A stretch of DNA of 64,000 bases from Eleginops maclovinus (Eukaryota > Chordata > Actinopteri > Perciformes > Eleginopidae). Positions within the stretch are counted from its first letter, which is position 1; every line of letters begins with the position of its first letter. The notes below the pieces were generated by a model. That model was given only the letters and a program-made list of their open reading frames with translations, searched no databases and was not told the DNA's origin. Positions 11,277 through 21,205 of this stretch are shown one piece after another. The position numbers and the translations under genes are program-made. Location: the NCBI RefSeq assembly GCF_036324505.1, contig NC_086371.1, forward strand, positions 2,202,001-2,266,000. Direction: 5' to 3'.

Positions 11277-12689
11277 GATAGATCAGATGTTTGATGTATT
11301 TTCTGCTCTATTAACACATTGATGTTGTTTACACTGTTTTTATGTATATGCCTCCATGTTTGTATATATATATCGTCTTGAAATATGAAGCACTTTGACT
11401 CTATGTAGAATAATGTGCAATATAAACAGAAATTGCCATGTACTGCGGGAACAGAAGTTAAAGTTGAATCACTGAGGCAAGATGGAGATGTTGTGTTTGC
11501 ATCCTCAGCAGATTCAGGAACACGTCTGAGGTGAACACACGTTGTACGATCAGCAGCAGACTGACAGTTGCTGCGGTTCAAGTGGATGAGTCGAAAATGG
11601 TTGATTTCCACCATCTGCTGCTGATATACAAATTACACCTGCTGGTGTAGGTGTGTCAGATGCTATTTGAAGAAAGTGTTTGTTTTGTGCCGCACCGGGA
11701 GCCAGATGGGTGGAGGTTATTGAGGAGAACTCAGTCAGTGGTGGGCTGTCAGTCAAAGGGACCTGCGTTGAAGCTGAAATCGGTCATATTCTTTATGAAT
11801 AACTTAAAGATGCTGTCCATCTGCACGCTGAAACATTGAGTTGGACAATCTCTACATACAGTTCTGATCGGGTTGACATGGAACAACTTCATGAAGGCCT
11901 CCCTGGAAGCTTTATACTTGGACTTCAGACATTATATAAAGCTTCATGTATTTGTTTTATTCTGTGATGTTATGCAAAGATCTTTGCTCACATGTTGAGC
12001 CCTGTTTAATACACAGATGTACAATTTGCCTGCAACTTACTTACTTAGCCCCTCCCCACCATGACAGCATATCAACTCTGTATGGTAACTTAAAATATGG
12101 AACGTTATCATGTAACCTTGGGGTCTTTCTTCCACACTTTACCTGTCAAAATGAAAACTAAATCCTCTCAGCAATGGGACAAAATGTTTATTGTAATGAC
12201 GTTCACTTCAAAGCTGCTCCTCATAATAAGCAACACGTTTTATTTGAATGAATTTCCTTTCATTTAAAATGTTTAATGTTTTGCTTTGTTTTTACTCCAT
12301 CCAGTCGAATTGCTGATTTTCCCACATTTTGTGTTTTGTTTGAACCCATCAGGTTCAGGTTTTCGGCGTGCAATTGATTTGTACTGAACGCTTTTACGGA
12401 CAAGTTCCAGTCTGTCTTCTTAAAATTGTAAAAGTAAAAAGGTGGATTGAAAGGGATATCCTTTAAGGGTCATTTCAGTTTTGATTGAATACTTTTTTAG
12501 AGAGGACAAACAATAATCCTATAAACAAACAACACCTGCTGATCACACACACACACAAAAAGGTATGACTTTCACTCATTTTATGAACACTAATCCTGTA
12601 ATAATCCATAAAATTGCAGCCCAGGTTTCTGGATTTCATTTAAACTGTGTGTGTGATACCTTCCTTTGAGGCAGAGTCTGTAGGGACTT
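11277..12689. other. no gene seen
   Basis: Apparently unique sequence. Short frames at 11210-11614 (minus), 11651 and 11946 (plus) have no recognisable domain. A (CA)6 tract sits at 12545-12557. Confidence 0.5.
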
Positions 12690-12792
12690 GGCCTAGTTGC
12701 TCCCAGTACTATGGTGGGTTAAATGCAGAGGTTACAGGTTGTACAGCACATGTATGACAATACAAAAGAGGGGTTTCATCCTCCAATTCTTC
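12690..12792 (+). repeat. SINE 3'-end fragment
   Basis: GTTGCTCCCAGTACTATGGT, GGGTTAAATGCAGAGGTTAC and a TTTCATCCTCCAATTCT tail match the 3' half of the SINE at 46795-47035 (CTGCTCCCAGTACTAGAGCG ... TTTCATCCTCCGATTCT) and the body of the minus-strand SINE at 45387-45640. The tRNA-like head is missing. Confidence 0.7.
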
Positions 12793-13258
12793 TTCTACTT
12801 CACAAATTCCTTGAGGAACATGTTATGTTGTGACTTCTCTTCACCTGCTGCCATCAGCTTCTTTAATTTCAAATCCCTCTCATCACCTTCTTCCTCCCAC
12901 CCTTTACCTCATCTGAGATCACATCATCTCCCGCCTCCATCTCCTCCCACATAGACTCATCTCCACCCACATGTTCCCTTATTTTATATCCCAATATCTC
13001 CTATCCTCCTCCTCCTTCTCCCATCAACTCCTCCCACATTACATTATCACACCTGCTCACCATCCGTCTGCCTCCTCCCACCTCCTGCTACCCCCGCATA
13101 TCCACTTCTATCACCTCCTGTAAAATCCCATCACTTCCTCCCACCACCTCCTGTGATGTTCCCCTCCTAAGCTCCCCGTCATCTTATCACCTCCAATCAC
13201 TTTTTCCCACCTCCTGGTATTTCAGCAGATCCCCCTCATCCAACCTTTCCCTCTTACT
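12793..13258. repeat. degenerate pyrimidine-rich CACCTCCTCCCA-type tract
   Basis: About 465 bases very poor in G, with imperfect repetition of CACCTCCTCCCA, CATCACCTCC and similar 10-12-base modules. It starts directly at the SINE tail, so it may have grown from the SINE's 3' tail. No coding signal. Confidence 0.75.
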
Positions 13259-13596
13259 TGTAAGTTCAGTTTTTAACGTGGCAATAAACAACATTCTGAT
13301 TTGACTTATCAGAAAGTGAGTGTTGATTGCACAGACTACTGGCTGTTGAATAATGACACAAATCGATTAGTTCCTCAAAGGCCTCGCTTTCAGGATAGAA
13401 TTCCGTCTGACGTGTGCAGCCTTTTTTCAAGGCAACATAACGGAAAGCTAACAGTAGCTATCCCCAGCTGGAGGGGGAAACAAGTGTTAAGTGTACTTTG
13501 CAGAAGAGCCCCAGATGAGGCGAAAAAGGGGGGAGAGGAAGAGAGATAAAAAAACAATACTATCATGATGTTTCCTCTTGTGGTTTTGTCAGCCAG

Positions 13597-13633
13597 GCTG
13601 CTCACGATATGTGAGGCTGCTAGTGTTAGTGTA
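13597..13633. repeat. isolated unit of the 14.6-15.7 kb minisatellite
   Basis: GCTCACGATATGTGAGGCTG followed by CTAGTGTTAG is one unit of the array at 14588-15739, here alone and about 950 bases to its left. The block between holds the intron-less and intron-containing copies described next, so that block may have been inserted into, or duplicated with, the minisatellite. Confidence 0.75.
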
Positions 13634-13817
13634 GCCGGTCTGGCCAGACCCTGCTACCGAACTCTGCGTTGTGTTTGAATGTATGAAGGAGACGTGGACC
13701 ACTACTCCGGAGGAGTTTACGCTCTGTGTGAAACATCAAATATGAGTACAGCAAGCAACTTCACAAGCCAGGTTGATCTCATGCACATCTCTCCTCTGGG
13801 AGCGCAACGCTGACTGA
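13634..13817 (-). pseudogene. apparent spliced (processed) copy of the 14.13-14.43 kb transcript
   Basis: On the minus strand, 13817-13789 matches the proposed exon 1 at 14430-14402 (29 of 29 bases) and 13788-13724 matches the proposed exon 2 at 14195-14131 (63 of 65). The 206-bp segment separating them in the other copy is cleanly absent. The sequence continues at 13723 into AGCGTAAACTCCTCCGGAG (candidate exon 3) exactly where the other copy has the strong donor CAG|GTATGTGAG. Both junctions look spliced, as in an RNA-derived copy. The 5' end stops abruptly at 13817, which could mark the transcription start. The frame opening with ATG at 13788 (MCMRSTWLVKLLAVLIFDVS) stops two codons into candidate exon 3, so no stable protein is evident. 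No poly(A) tail or target duplication was found, so retroposition remains an inference. Confidence 0.6.
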
Positions 13818-14130
13818 CTGTCATTACATTTCTGTTTCTGAAACAACATAAAATACCATGAAAAATCAACTACAAATGAAATCATCTTACAGTGAGGATA
13901 ACACTGTCACAGCAATCAGTTGAATAACCAAAACAAAATATATCTCTGATAGTTACAAATAAAACATTCATTTGAGAATGTATTCACTCACAGCTGCAAT
14001 GTTTTGCATTTTATGAATTATATTAAATATAACTGAACAGGAGCATACATTAGCATTCATGCTGTATAACCCAAAAAATGGAATCATCCATACACAAATG
14101 TACATAAACATAATGGAGTAGCTCACATAC

Positions 14131-14430
14131 CTGTGTGAAACATCAAATATCAGTACAGCAAGCAACTTAACAAGCCAGGTTGATCTCATGCACATCTTGA
14201 AAGGGAAAAGCAGACAACAGCAGACTGCATGAGAAACATTACCATGCTCTTAGCATAGCTTGAGAATGCTAGCCTAGCTTGCACAAAAGCGCTGTACTCG
14301 ATAAATAATTACATACACACTCTAATATATAACATGAAGGTAAAGGTCATCATTTTATCCCATTTTAACAAATTATTGACAAGGCACTGGTATAACCGTA
14401 CCTCTCCTCTGGGAGCGCAACGCTGACTGA
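14131..14430 (-). other. putative two-exon transcribed unit with a 206-bp intron
   Basis: Minus strand: exon 1 about 14430-14402, intron 14401-14196, exon 2 14195-14131, then donor GTATGTGAGC at 14130. Intron 1 opens GTACGG and closes with CTGCTTTTCCCTTTCAAG, a good polypyrimidine tract plus AG. The exon boundaries are inferred because the neighbouring copy at 13634-13817 lacks exactly this segment. Exon 2 begins with ATG and could encode MCMRSTWLVKLLAVLIFDVS, hydrophobic and signal-peptide-like, but it reads on into the intron without similarity to any family I know. It may be a long non-coding RNA or the 5' part of an unrecognised gene. A downstream exon 3 for this copy was not located. Confidence 0.5.
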
Positions 14431-14492
14431 GAGGAATGACGTAACCGCACTAGGAAGTGAGGTCACGGCATTTCAAAATAAAAGCTCCTCCG
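14431..14492 (-). promoter_or_regulatory. candidate promoter-proximal region of the 14.1 kb unit
   Basis: Immediately 5' (minus sense) of the proposed exon 1 lie a CRE-like TTACGTCA (complement at 14438-14445), an ETS-like ACTTCCT and GTGACCTCA, in CpG-bearing sequence. The neighbouring spliced copy loses similarity exactly here, as expected if transcription starts near 14430. No experimental support. Confidence 0.3.
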
Positions 14493-14587
14493 AGAGAAGT
14501 TAATACAAAAAGAGGTGAAAACAACAAAAAATGAACATAAAAGGATTATTGGTGAAATATATACCTGATACATTAGTACACCAGTTG

Positions 14588-15739
14588 CATTAGCTGTGTT
14601 GCTAATTATATATCATGCTGCTAGTGTTAGCTATGTCGCTAATGATATGTCATGTTCTTTGTGTTAGCCAATCTGCTCACGATATGTGAGGCTGCTAGTG
14701 TTAGCCATTTTACTAACTAAATGTCAGGTTGGTCATCCTGGCGATGTTGCTAACTATATTTCAGGCTGCTACTGTTTGCCAGGTTGCTAACAATATGTGA
14801 GGCTAGTGGTAGCTATGTTGCTTACGATATGTGAGGCTGCTAGTGTTAGCTATGTTGCTAAAGATATATGAGGCTAGTGGTAACTGTTGCTTACGATATG
14901 TGAGGCTGCTAGTGTTAGCTATGTTGCTAACGATATGTGAGGCTAGTGGTAACTGTTGCTTACGATATGTGAGGCTGCTAGGGTTAGCCATGTTGCTAAC
15001 GATATGTGGGCTAGTGGTAACTGTTGCTTACGATATGTAAGGTTGCTAGTGTTAGCTATGTTGCTAAAGATATGTAAGGCTAGTGGTAACTGTTGCTTAT
15101 GATATGTGAGGCTGCTAGTGTTAGCCATGTTGCTAACGATATGTGAGGCTAGTGGTAACTGTTGCTTATGATATGTGAGGCTGCTAGTGTTAGCCATGTT
15201 GCTAACGATATGTGAGGCTAGTGGTAACTGTTGCTTACGATATGTGAGGCTGCTAGGGTTAGCTATGTTGCTAAAGATATGTGAGGCTAGTGGTAACTGT
15301 TGCTTACGATATGTGAGGCTGCTAGGGTTAGCTATGTTGCTAAAGATATGTGAGGCTAGTGGTAACTGTTGCTTACGATATGTGAGGCTGCTAGTGTTAG
15401 CCATGTTGCTAACGATATGTGAGGCTAGTGGTAACTGTTGCTTACGATATGCGAGGCTGCTAGTGTTAGCCATGTTGCTAACGATATGTGGGCTAGTGGT
15501 AACTGTTGCTTACGATATGTAAGGTTGCTAGTGTTAGCCAATCTGCTCACAATATGTCAGGCTGCTAGGGTTAGCCATGTTGCTAATGATATGTCAGGCT
15601 GCTAATGTTAGCCATGTTGCTAATGATATGTCAGGCTGCTAGGGTTAGCCATGTTGCTAATGATATGTCAGGCTGCTAGGGTTAGCCATGTTGCTAATGA
15701 TATGTCAGGCCGCTAATGTTAGCCATGCTGCTAACGATA
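14588..15739. repeat. 69-bp (37+32) minisatellite
   Basis: About 1.15 kb built from two related subunits: a 37-mer (GGCTGCTAGTGTTAGCCATG, TTGCTAACGATATGTGA) and a 32-mer (GGCTAGTGGTAACTGTTGCT, TACGATATGTGA). From about 14780 to 15520 they alternate as a 69-bp unit. In 15558-15739 only the 37-mer repeats (starts at 15558, 15595, 15632 and on). Because 69 is divisible by three, both strands carry long 23-residue-periodic open frames, which are incidental. The unit contains the near-palindrome GCTAGTGTTAGC. Confidence 0.93.
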
Positions 15740-15837
15740 CTGTAGCACGATTGGTTGAATTGACAAATGGAAAGCAACAGACTGTTTCTTTTGAGCAGTA
15801 TCTGCTGTGTATCTGAAGTCCTTTTATTTTTCGCGTA

Positions 15838-15843
15838 GCTATA

Positions 15844-15876
<33 letters not shown>

Positions 15877-15878
15877 CA
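15838..15878. repeat. (TA)n followed by poly(T)
   Basis: An AT dinucleotide run of about 11 repeats followed by about 18 T. Confidence 0.95.
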
Positions 15879-17527
15879 GACGTCCTCTTGGTTGGTGTTT
15901 ATTCCAATACCAGGTACACATAAACACATAAATTAAATACTCCTACCTTCCACCACCTCCCACCTGCCAACACTGTCACTCTTCCCTGTCCTCCACCTTT
16001 TATATTCTGACTTGTGTACAGTTTGGATTATTATTTTTATCATCAGTAATTACTTGTGTTATTATGAGTGTTTGCTTTAAACAACCTCCCTTTTTTTTTA
16101 TCCCTCAGCTTTACATCCACGCATGCATCTCTCTGTGAGTGTACAGTATTTACAGCGCTCAGGTGTTACTTCCTCCCACCTTGGCGCTGCTGCATTTTGA
16201 AGGTACCGAGCTATATGTGGAGGTGAGACGTGTCAGCTGTGGGCGGAGCGGTGGGCAGGTTTTATATAGACAAAGAAAGGCATGAATCCATCTGTCGGAT
16301 GGACCGCGGACGTCTCTTTTAATAGCTCCATCATCAGACACTGCCAGCAGCTCTAATTGGCAGAATGTGGGAGTTGATGGCATTAAAATGGCTGCCTTGC
16401 TCTTCACCTCCATGACTGCAGCCTGTCAGTTACACGGGAGGCTAAGTGAACGTGGACGATGGAGGCAGAGCGAGTGGGAGGGAAAGAGAGACGTGCTGGG
16501 ATGAAGAGGTGTAGAGTTGGACACAGAGAGCTTTATTTTCTGTGTTTAATGGATCTCTTTTCTATTATTGCTTTTAACAATAGCGGGATTTAAATTATAA
16601 TGCTACCACTGCCAACGGACCAGTGGAAAACCATTCTGGCAGCAACCAAGGCGGCAATTAATGATTGTGTTTGTTAATCATTTTGTTAATTGGTTTGTTT
16701 TTAGGTCAAATAAATTGACAATTCCTATCTCAAGTTTCCCAAGAGTCCGAAGTGATTTTAAAACAAACAACAGTCGGAAAACGAAAGGATTCAATTCACA
16801 GTAAGAAAGAAGACTGGAGAGATGGAACCAACTGAGTCTTTAATTGATAAAGATCATTTCTAATACGGCTTTCATCCATACATCCTGGGAGGCTGAGTAA
16901 TTTTAAGGTAGTTATGTTAGTTACGCTAAAATGCCCATTTTGCCCAATTAGCTTGTTTGCTAGCTGCCAGTGAGAAAGAAAATTCAACCTTATTTATTGA
17001 AGGGATCCATATATCGATGTATGGATTATGTTACGATCACATCTGCATGTTCTAGTTGGAGCGATCCCAGTGAAACTGATTGGTATCAGCCCATATTTTC
17101 ACTGTTACTGCTTTTTATCTTTTTTTTTCCCACGAATGGAAACACAAAACATGCTTACTGAAAAATAAATAATACAGATTAAATTCTGCCTTAAAATGAA
17201 GGTAAATGTCTAATCAAAGACGAGTTTAACCAGTTAAAATCACTACTTGTTCAGGACAACCTGTATTTGCGTTTGCATTTTAAATGGAATCCAAATTAGC
17301 ATTCAAAATCAGTACTGAAAAAGACGTGAGGATTTGAAGGTTAAATGTGGACTCTTAGTGTGGGTTAAATTCAGTTTATTCAGTCCATGTGAGGTCATTC
17401 TGTGCAAATCAGCCCATTTTCTATTCCCTGAGCTGGGATACGTGTTTAGTGGACAGCAGAGCCTACATGCATGGTTCCCAGAGGATGAATCGTAATGTTA
17501 TGGTGACCTCCTGACCTCCTCCTGAAA
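15879..17527. other. no gene seen; one short repeat motif at 17471-17515
   Basis: Apparently unique. GGTTCCCAGAGGATGAATCG followed by TAATGTTATGGTGACC at 17471-17515 matches a motif repeated in the 40-41 kb cluster (GGTCCCCAGAGAATAAAxACC). An 84-codon minus frame at 16159-16413 has no known domain. Confidence 0.45.
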
Positions 17528-17680
17528 ATCTTGCCCTATTTAAGAAGCCGTATTATGCTTCTGGGGGGTTTTCCCTCTCCAGAAGTGTGTTTTTGTGCAT
17601 GTAAATGGTCTGCAACTGGCTAAAACACCTGTGAAAATCATATGTCCTGTTTGACGCCTCAAACTCCTGTTGCCCAGAGG
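17528..17680 (+). mobile_element. relic of a non-autonomous DNA element (left end)
   Basis: TATTATGCTTCTGGGGGGTT, TTCCCTCTCC, GTGTGTTTTTGTGCATGTAA and ATGGTCTGCAA fit, from memory, the left end of a widespread teleost non-autonomous element. Its opposite end resembles 26700-26990 in this window. Internal sequence is lost or diverged. No coding capacity. Confidence 0.45.
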
Positions 17681-18946
17681 ATGAAACTTTCATTATGCTG
17701 TTCTGTGAGAATCTGCAGCCTCCAGGGGGCCCTCGCAGAGATACCCACTTCTGCTGTACAGATGTTACACTTGAAAGCTGATATATCATAATGAATGGAA
17801 AAGAATCCAGCTGTGCAACGGGAGAGGGGTGGTGGGGGGGGAGTTTCCAAAAGAGTCCCCGCTGTTCTCCCAGGACAGATAAACCACTGAGCCACCCATG
17901 AGACAGTTCCCCTTGGAGAGTGTCTCGCTCTCCGATTGGCAGGAAACCAGAAGCGCCTGAAGGCATCGCTCTGACCTCTGCGACTGCACATCAGAGCAGC
18001 GTGGACATGGAACCAAAGTGTGTCTAATTGCACTAAAGGAGGAAATCTGACGAGCAGGTCTGCGGCTAATGGTGGCCGGTGACTGATGCTGGCTTCGTGC
18101 AGCCCCGCGGTGAGCACTCAGCCGGCCACTTCCTGTTTGCAATCGGATTAAGAGCAGACACCGAGCTGGATGGATGGAGACACGCATCGGATCTGATTCC
18201 TGCCGCCGAGGAGAGATATGATGGTATTTACTTTATGGTTTTCACATGATTTTAATAATGAGATTTGGTCACAGACAAATGGAAACTATATCTATTTAGG
18301 CAGACCATCATGAGATTTAGAGATTATTGAATGAAGCAGGAAGGCGTGGAATCCACCTTTTAACCACCCTCACCCCCGGGTCTCACCATACATTAACCTT
18401 TATTTTCAATTGCAGGATTTTATTAAGATTGACAAACACATTCATGAAGCGCTAGATAACTAGATTTCTTATGACCTTTTCTTATTTAAAACTGAAATCT
18501 GAATCCGTAAGGTAAGCGGTTGCTCAAACAAGTGGAGAGAAGTGGTATTTCCAAACCAAATCTAGAGGTGCATTAGTAGAAAATCTTCCAGTAAACTATC
18601 AACACATACAAGATACTTAATTAAAACTGAAAGCCAATTAATGTAGCATATAGTATAACACATATTTTAAAAAAGGATAATCAAACACTGAGTGTGAAAG
18701 GTTATGACACTAGCATTAATTGTAATTTAATCAAAAAGGGCGTTAAGAGCCAAAAAACTGTCTTCCCGTTTACATCAAAGCCTTTTTTTCTGAGCTCATC
18801 TGGCATAGATCTATTTCCCTGTCACAAATTTAGCAGTATATACAGTGACAGAAGATACAGGGGAAGTTAAGTATTATTAAGCTGGAACAAACATATCAGT
18901 GTTAACCATGTAGTCATAGTCAGGGTTTTGTCTAAACCAGGTATCA
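17681..18946. other. no gene seen
   Basis: Mixed unique sequence. Three overlapping minus-strand frames (17553-18187, up to 152 codons) cover a GC-richer block but share no frame, show no domain and run into the relic element, so I do not call a gene. Confidence 0.5.
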
Positions 18947-19119
18947 GGGTCTCTGCTCCCTCTCACTGTGGGTCTCTGCTCCCTCTCACTGTGGGTCTCT
19001 GCTCCCTCTCACTGTGGGTCTCTGCTCCCTCTCACTGTGGGTCTCTGCTCCCTGTCACTGTGGGTCTCTGCTCCCTCTCACTGTGGGTCTCTGCTCCCTC
19101 TCACTGTGGGTCTCTGCGC
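18947..19119. repeat. 23-bp minisatellite, seven copies
   Basis: Seven head-to-tail copies of a 23-bp unit beginning GGGTCTCTGCTCCCTCTCAC start at 18947, 18970, 18993, 19016, 19039, 19062 and 19085, with a partial eighth at 19108. Only one substitution is evident (CCCTGTC in the fifth). Homogeneity suggests recent expansion. Plus-strand frames through it are repeat artefacts. Confidence 0.97.
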
Positions 19120-20827
19120 CATCAAACCAAAATGCAGATTGTCCCCGTGAAATGTTAAAGTGAGGTCAGGAAACCATATCTCTCTGTTGGTCAGAAAGGG
19201 TTTAATAAGTCCAGGAATATGGAGATGGGGTCAGATGTCTGGACAGACGGCAGAGACAGCTTACGGAGAGTAAATAGGGGATGGATGTCCGGTGGGTCTG
19301 CGGGGGACGAGTGGCAGGCAGCAGGCTGACACTGAGACTGAGCTTTCTGATCCTTTCTTTCACTCTCCTTTTTTCTGGAGAGGAAGTAAAGGAACCGAAA
19401 CCCTGGGTTTATTTGTTGTTTGAGGTGCGATATATGACTCAGCAGCTTTAAGACATGAAGACACTATTATTTAAATGCAGATTTATCACTGGGAAGTGAG
19501 TGGGGCCTAATTTTGGCGGGAAGTGATGTTGGCGCGTCACACTGTTTTTTTCTAGGAAAAACCCTGAGAATTATATCTTGTGTGTATGTCAGTAGTTATG
19601 ACACTTGATTACTGGGTGTATAATTAAAGTCTAAGTTGTGTAAATGTAAAACACAGAATTGCTGCGTAAAAATAAAAATGTACTCTTTGTTTTTGAGGCT
19701 AAATTGGTACGAATCAATCATTTCCTCTATTATTTAGCAGCCTATAAATCCCAACAAGACACAGACAAACACAGGTATTAATTATGAGTATTATAAGGCA
19801 TGCACAAGTACTATATCTGAGTCAGTGTTTGCCACTATACACCAGCCCCCTCGCCCCCACGATCCTGTAATCATCATCATCCATCCTGGACCGTGGCTGT
19901 CGGCCAATCAGAGGCAGAGTGCGAGGCAGGTGAGCGGATGTAGTTCATGTCACTGGCACTCCGTCACTCTGACAAACATGTGCTCCAATTAGAAAAGCCA
20001 TTAATTTCAATTTCGGCCGCGACTTTGCCCCACGTCCGCGCCTGCTGCGGCACGACGGCTGACTTTGTTCATTTTGTGGTTGGCCGAGTTTGAGTAATAG
20101 AGGTCTTGCATGCAATCTACAAGGGATTTTTCTGTTAAAATAGCATTACTATTCAGGAGCTGTTCAAGCCTCCAGAAGAGCGGTGTGTCAGCAGTCGGGA
20201 TGTGAAAGCGGGAGCAGCTCTGCTTTACCAACTTTAATGTTCGTCCTTTTCGCTTCAACCTTTGCTACAGTCGACCATTAGCAGCTTTTAACGGCTGCTA
20301 AATCCTGTTTAACACCGCTGATGAGGCTCACACATTCTGAATAATAGCAGCTAAATGATAATGTTAGGTATGATCACCTGACAATGCAGCTGAATTAAAC
20401 CCCTTTGCCATGTTGGGATGTTCCCCAGCATGCTAACCCGAACCCTAACCTTAGCATTTTGCAAGATTTAAGTGATGACTGAGTGATTACTACAACTCAA
20501 ATGACATTTCCAAATATTTGGATCAGATGTGGAAAAAAAAAGTCCTTTCTTGGGGAAATTTTGGGCGTTTTTTGCCCCTCATGTTTGAAATTTGAAGGCA
20601 TACATTCAGAGCATTATTGTGTGACCCCTTGCTTGTGTTTAATAGTACAAATACCTTTTAAATTGGGGATGATTTTGCCCCATTTTACCTCTTTATTCTG
20701 ACACTGCACCATAATGACCTGAGCTGACATGTCTTTGCATAAATGACATGAACAATATATCAGATCCCCTCTGACCCTGTGAGGACTTTCATTTATAAAC
20801 CATCGCAGTAAAGACATTCCTGCACTG
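19120..20827. other. no gene seen; CpG-bearing block 19850-20260
   Basis: Within 19850-20260 the composition is CpG-rich with GGCCAATCAGAG (CCAAT-box-like) and CCATTAATTTCAATTT (homeodomain-type) motifs, compatible with a regulatory or conserved non-coding element. This cannot be judged without alignment. The rest is featureless. Confidence 0.35.
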
Positions 20828-21205
20828 AGAGGACGAAGTAGGATGAATGTACTTTATGTCCAAACCAATTGTAGGTATAAGAGTATCTGAAAACCAAGTT
20901 AGTAAATTATATTTACTGTTAAATGAGGAAGGAAATAATGTCAAACGACCCAAAAATACAGATGATGTAGACGTTCAGCTCCCTCATAACTGCTGAAAGC
21001 CCACCTGTATTCAATACAGCTCGACCAATGAACCCAAAAACAAAATATCCAAAGCGTGATGATGTATTTTTGATAGCAAGGGCCCACTCGATGAAAGTCA
21101 ATGCTAGTTTTCCATTGGATTTCGTTATAGAATAAGCTCTGTAACATTCAGACATCTGATGTTCTAATTGACTGTGGAGTCAAAGAAGTGCTGATTCATT
21201 ATCAA
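20828..21205 (+). repeat. dispersed repeat Z, copy 1
   Basis: Shares ordered blocks with 23646-23945 in the same orientation: AAGTAGGATGxATGTACTTT, TCCAAACCAATTxTA, CATAACTGCTGA, CCAATGAACCCAAA, TGATAGCAAGGGC, ATGAAAGTCAATGxTAGTTT and ACATTCAGAxATCT. About 350 bp, non-coding; class unknown. Confidence 0.8.

Noticed and set aside
14803..15522. Long 23-residue-periodic frames on both strands
   Set aside because: A 69-bp unit keeps frames open; there is no start context, signal or domain.
17553..18187. Three overlapping minus frames up to 152 codons
   Set aside because: Different frames over the same GC-richer DNA, no shared conserved residues, and partly within an element relic.
18928..19158. 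Ser/Leu/Cys repeat frames
   Set aside because: Translation of the 23-bp minisatellite in three phases.
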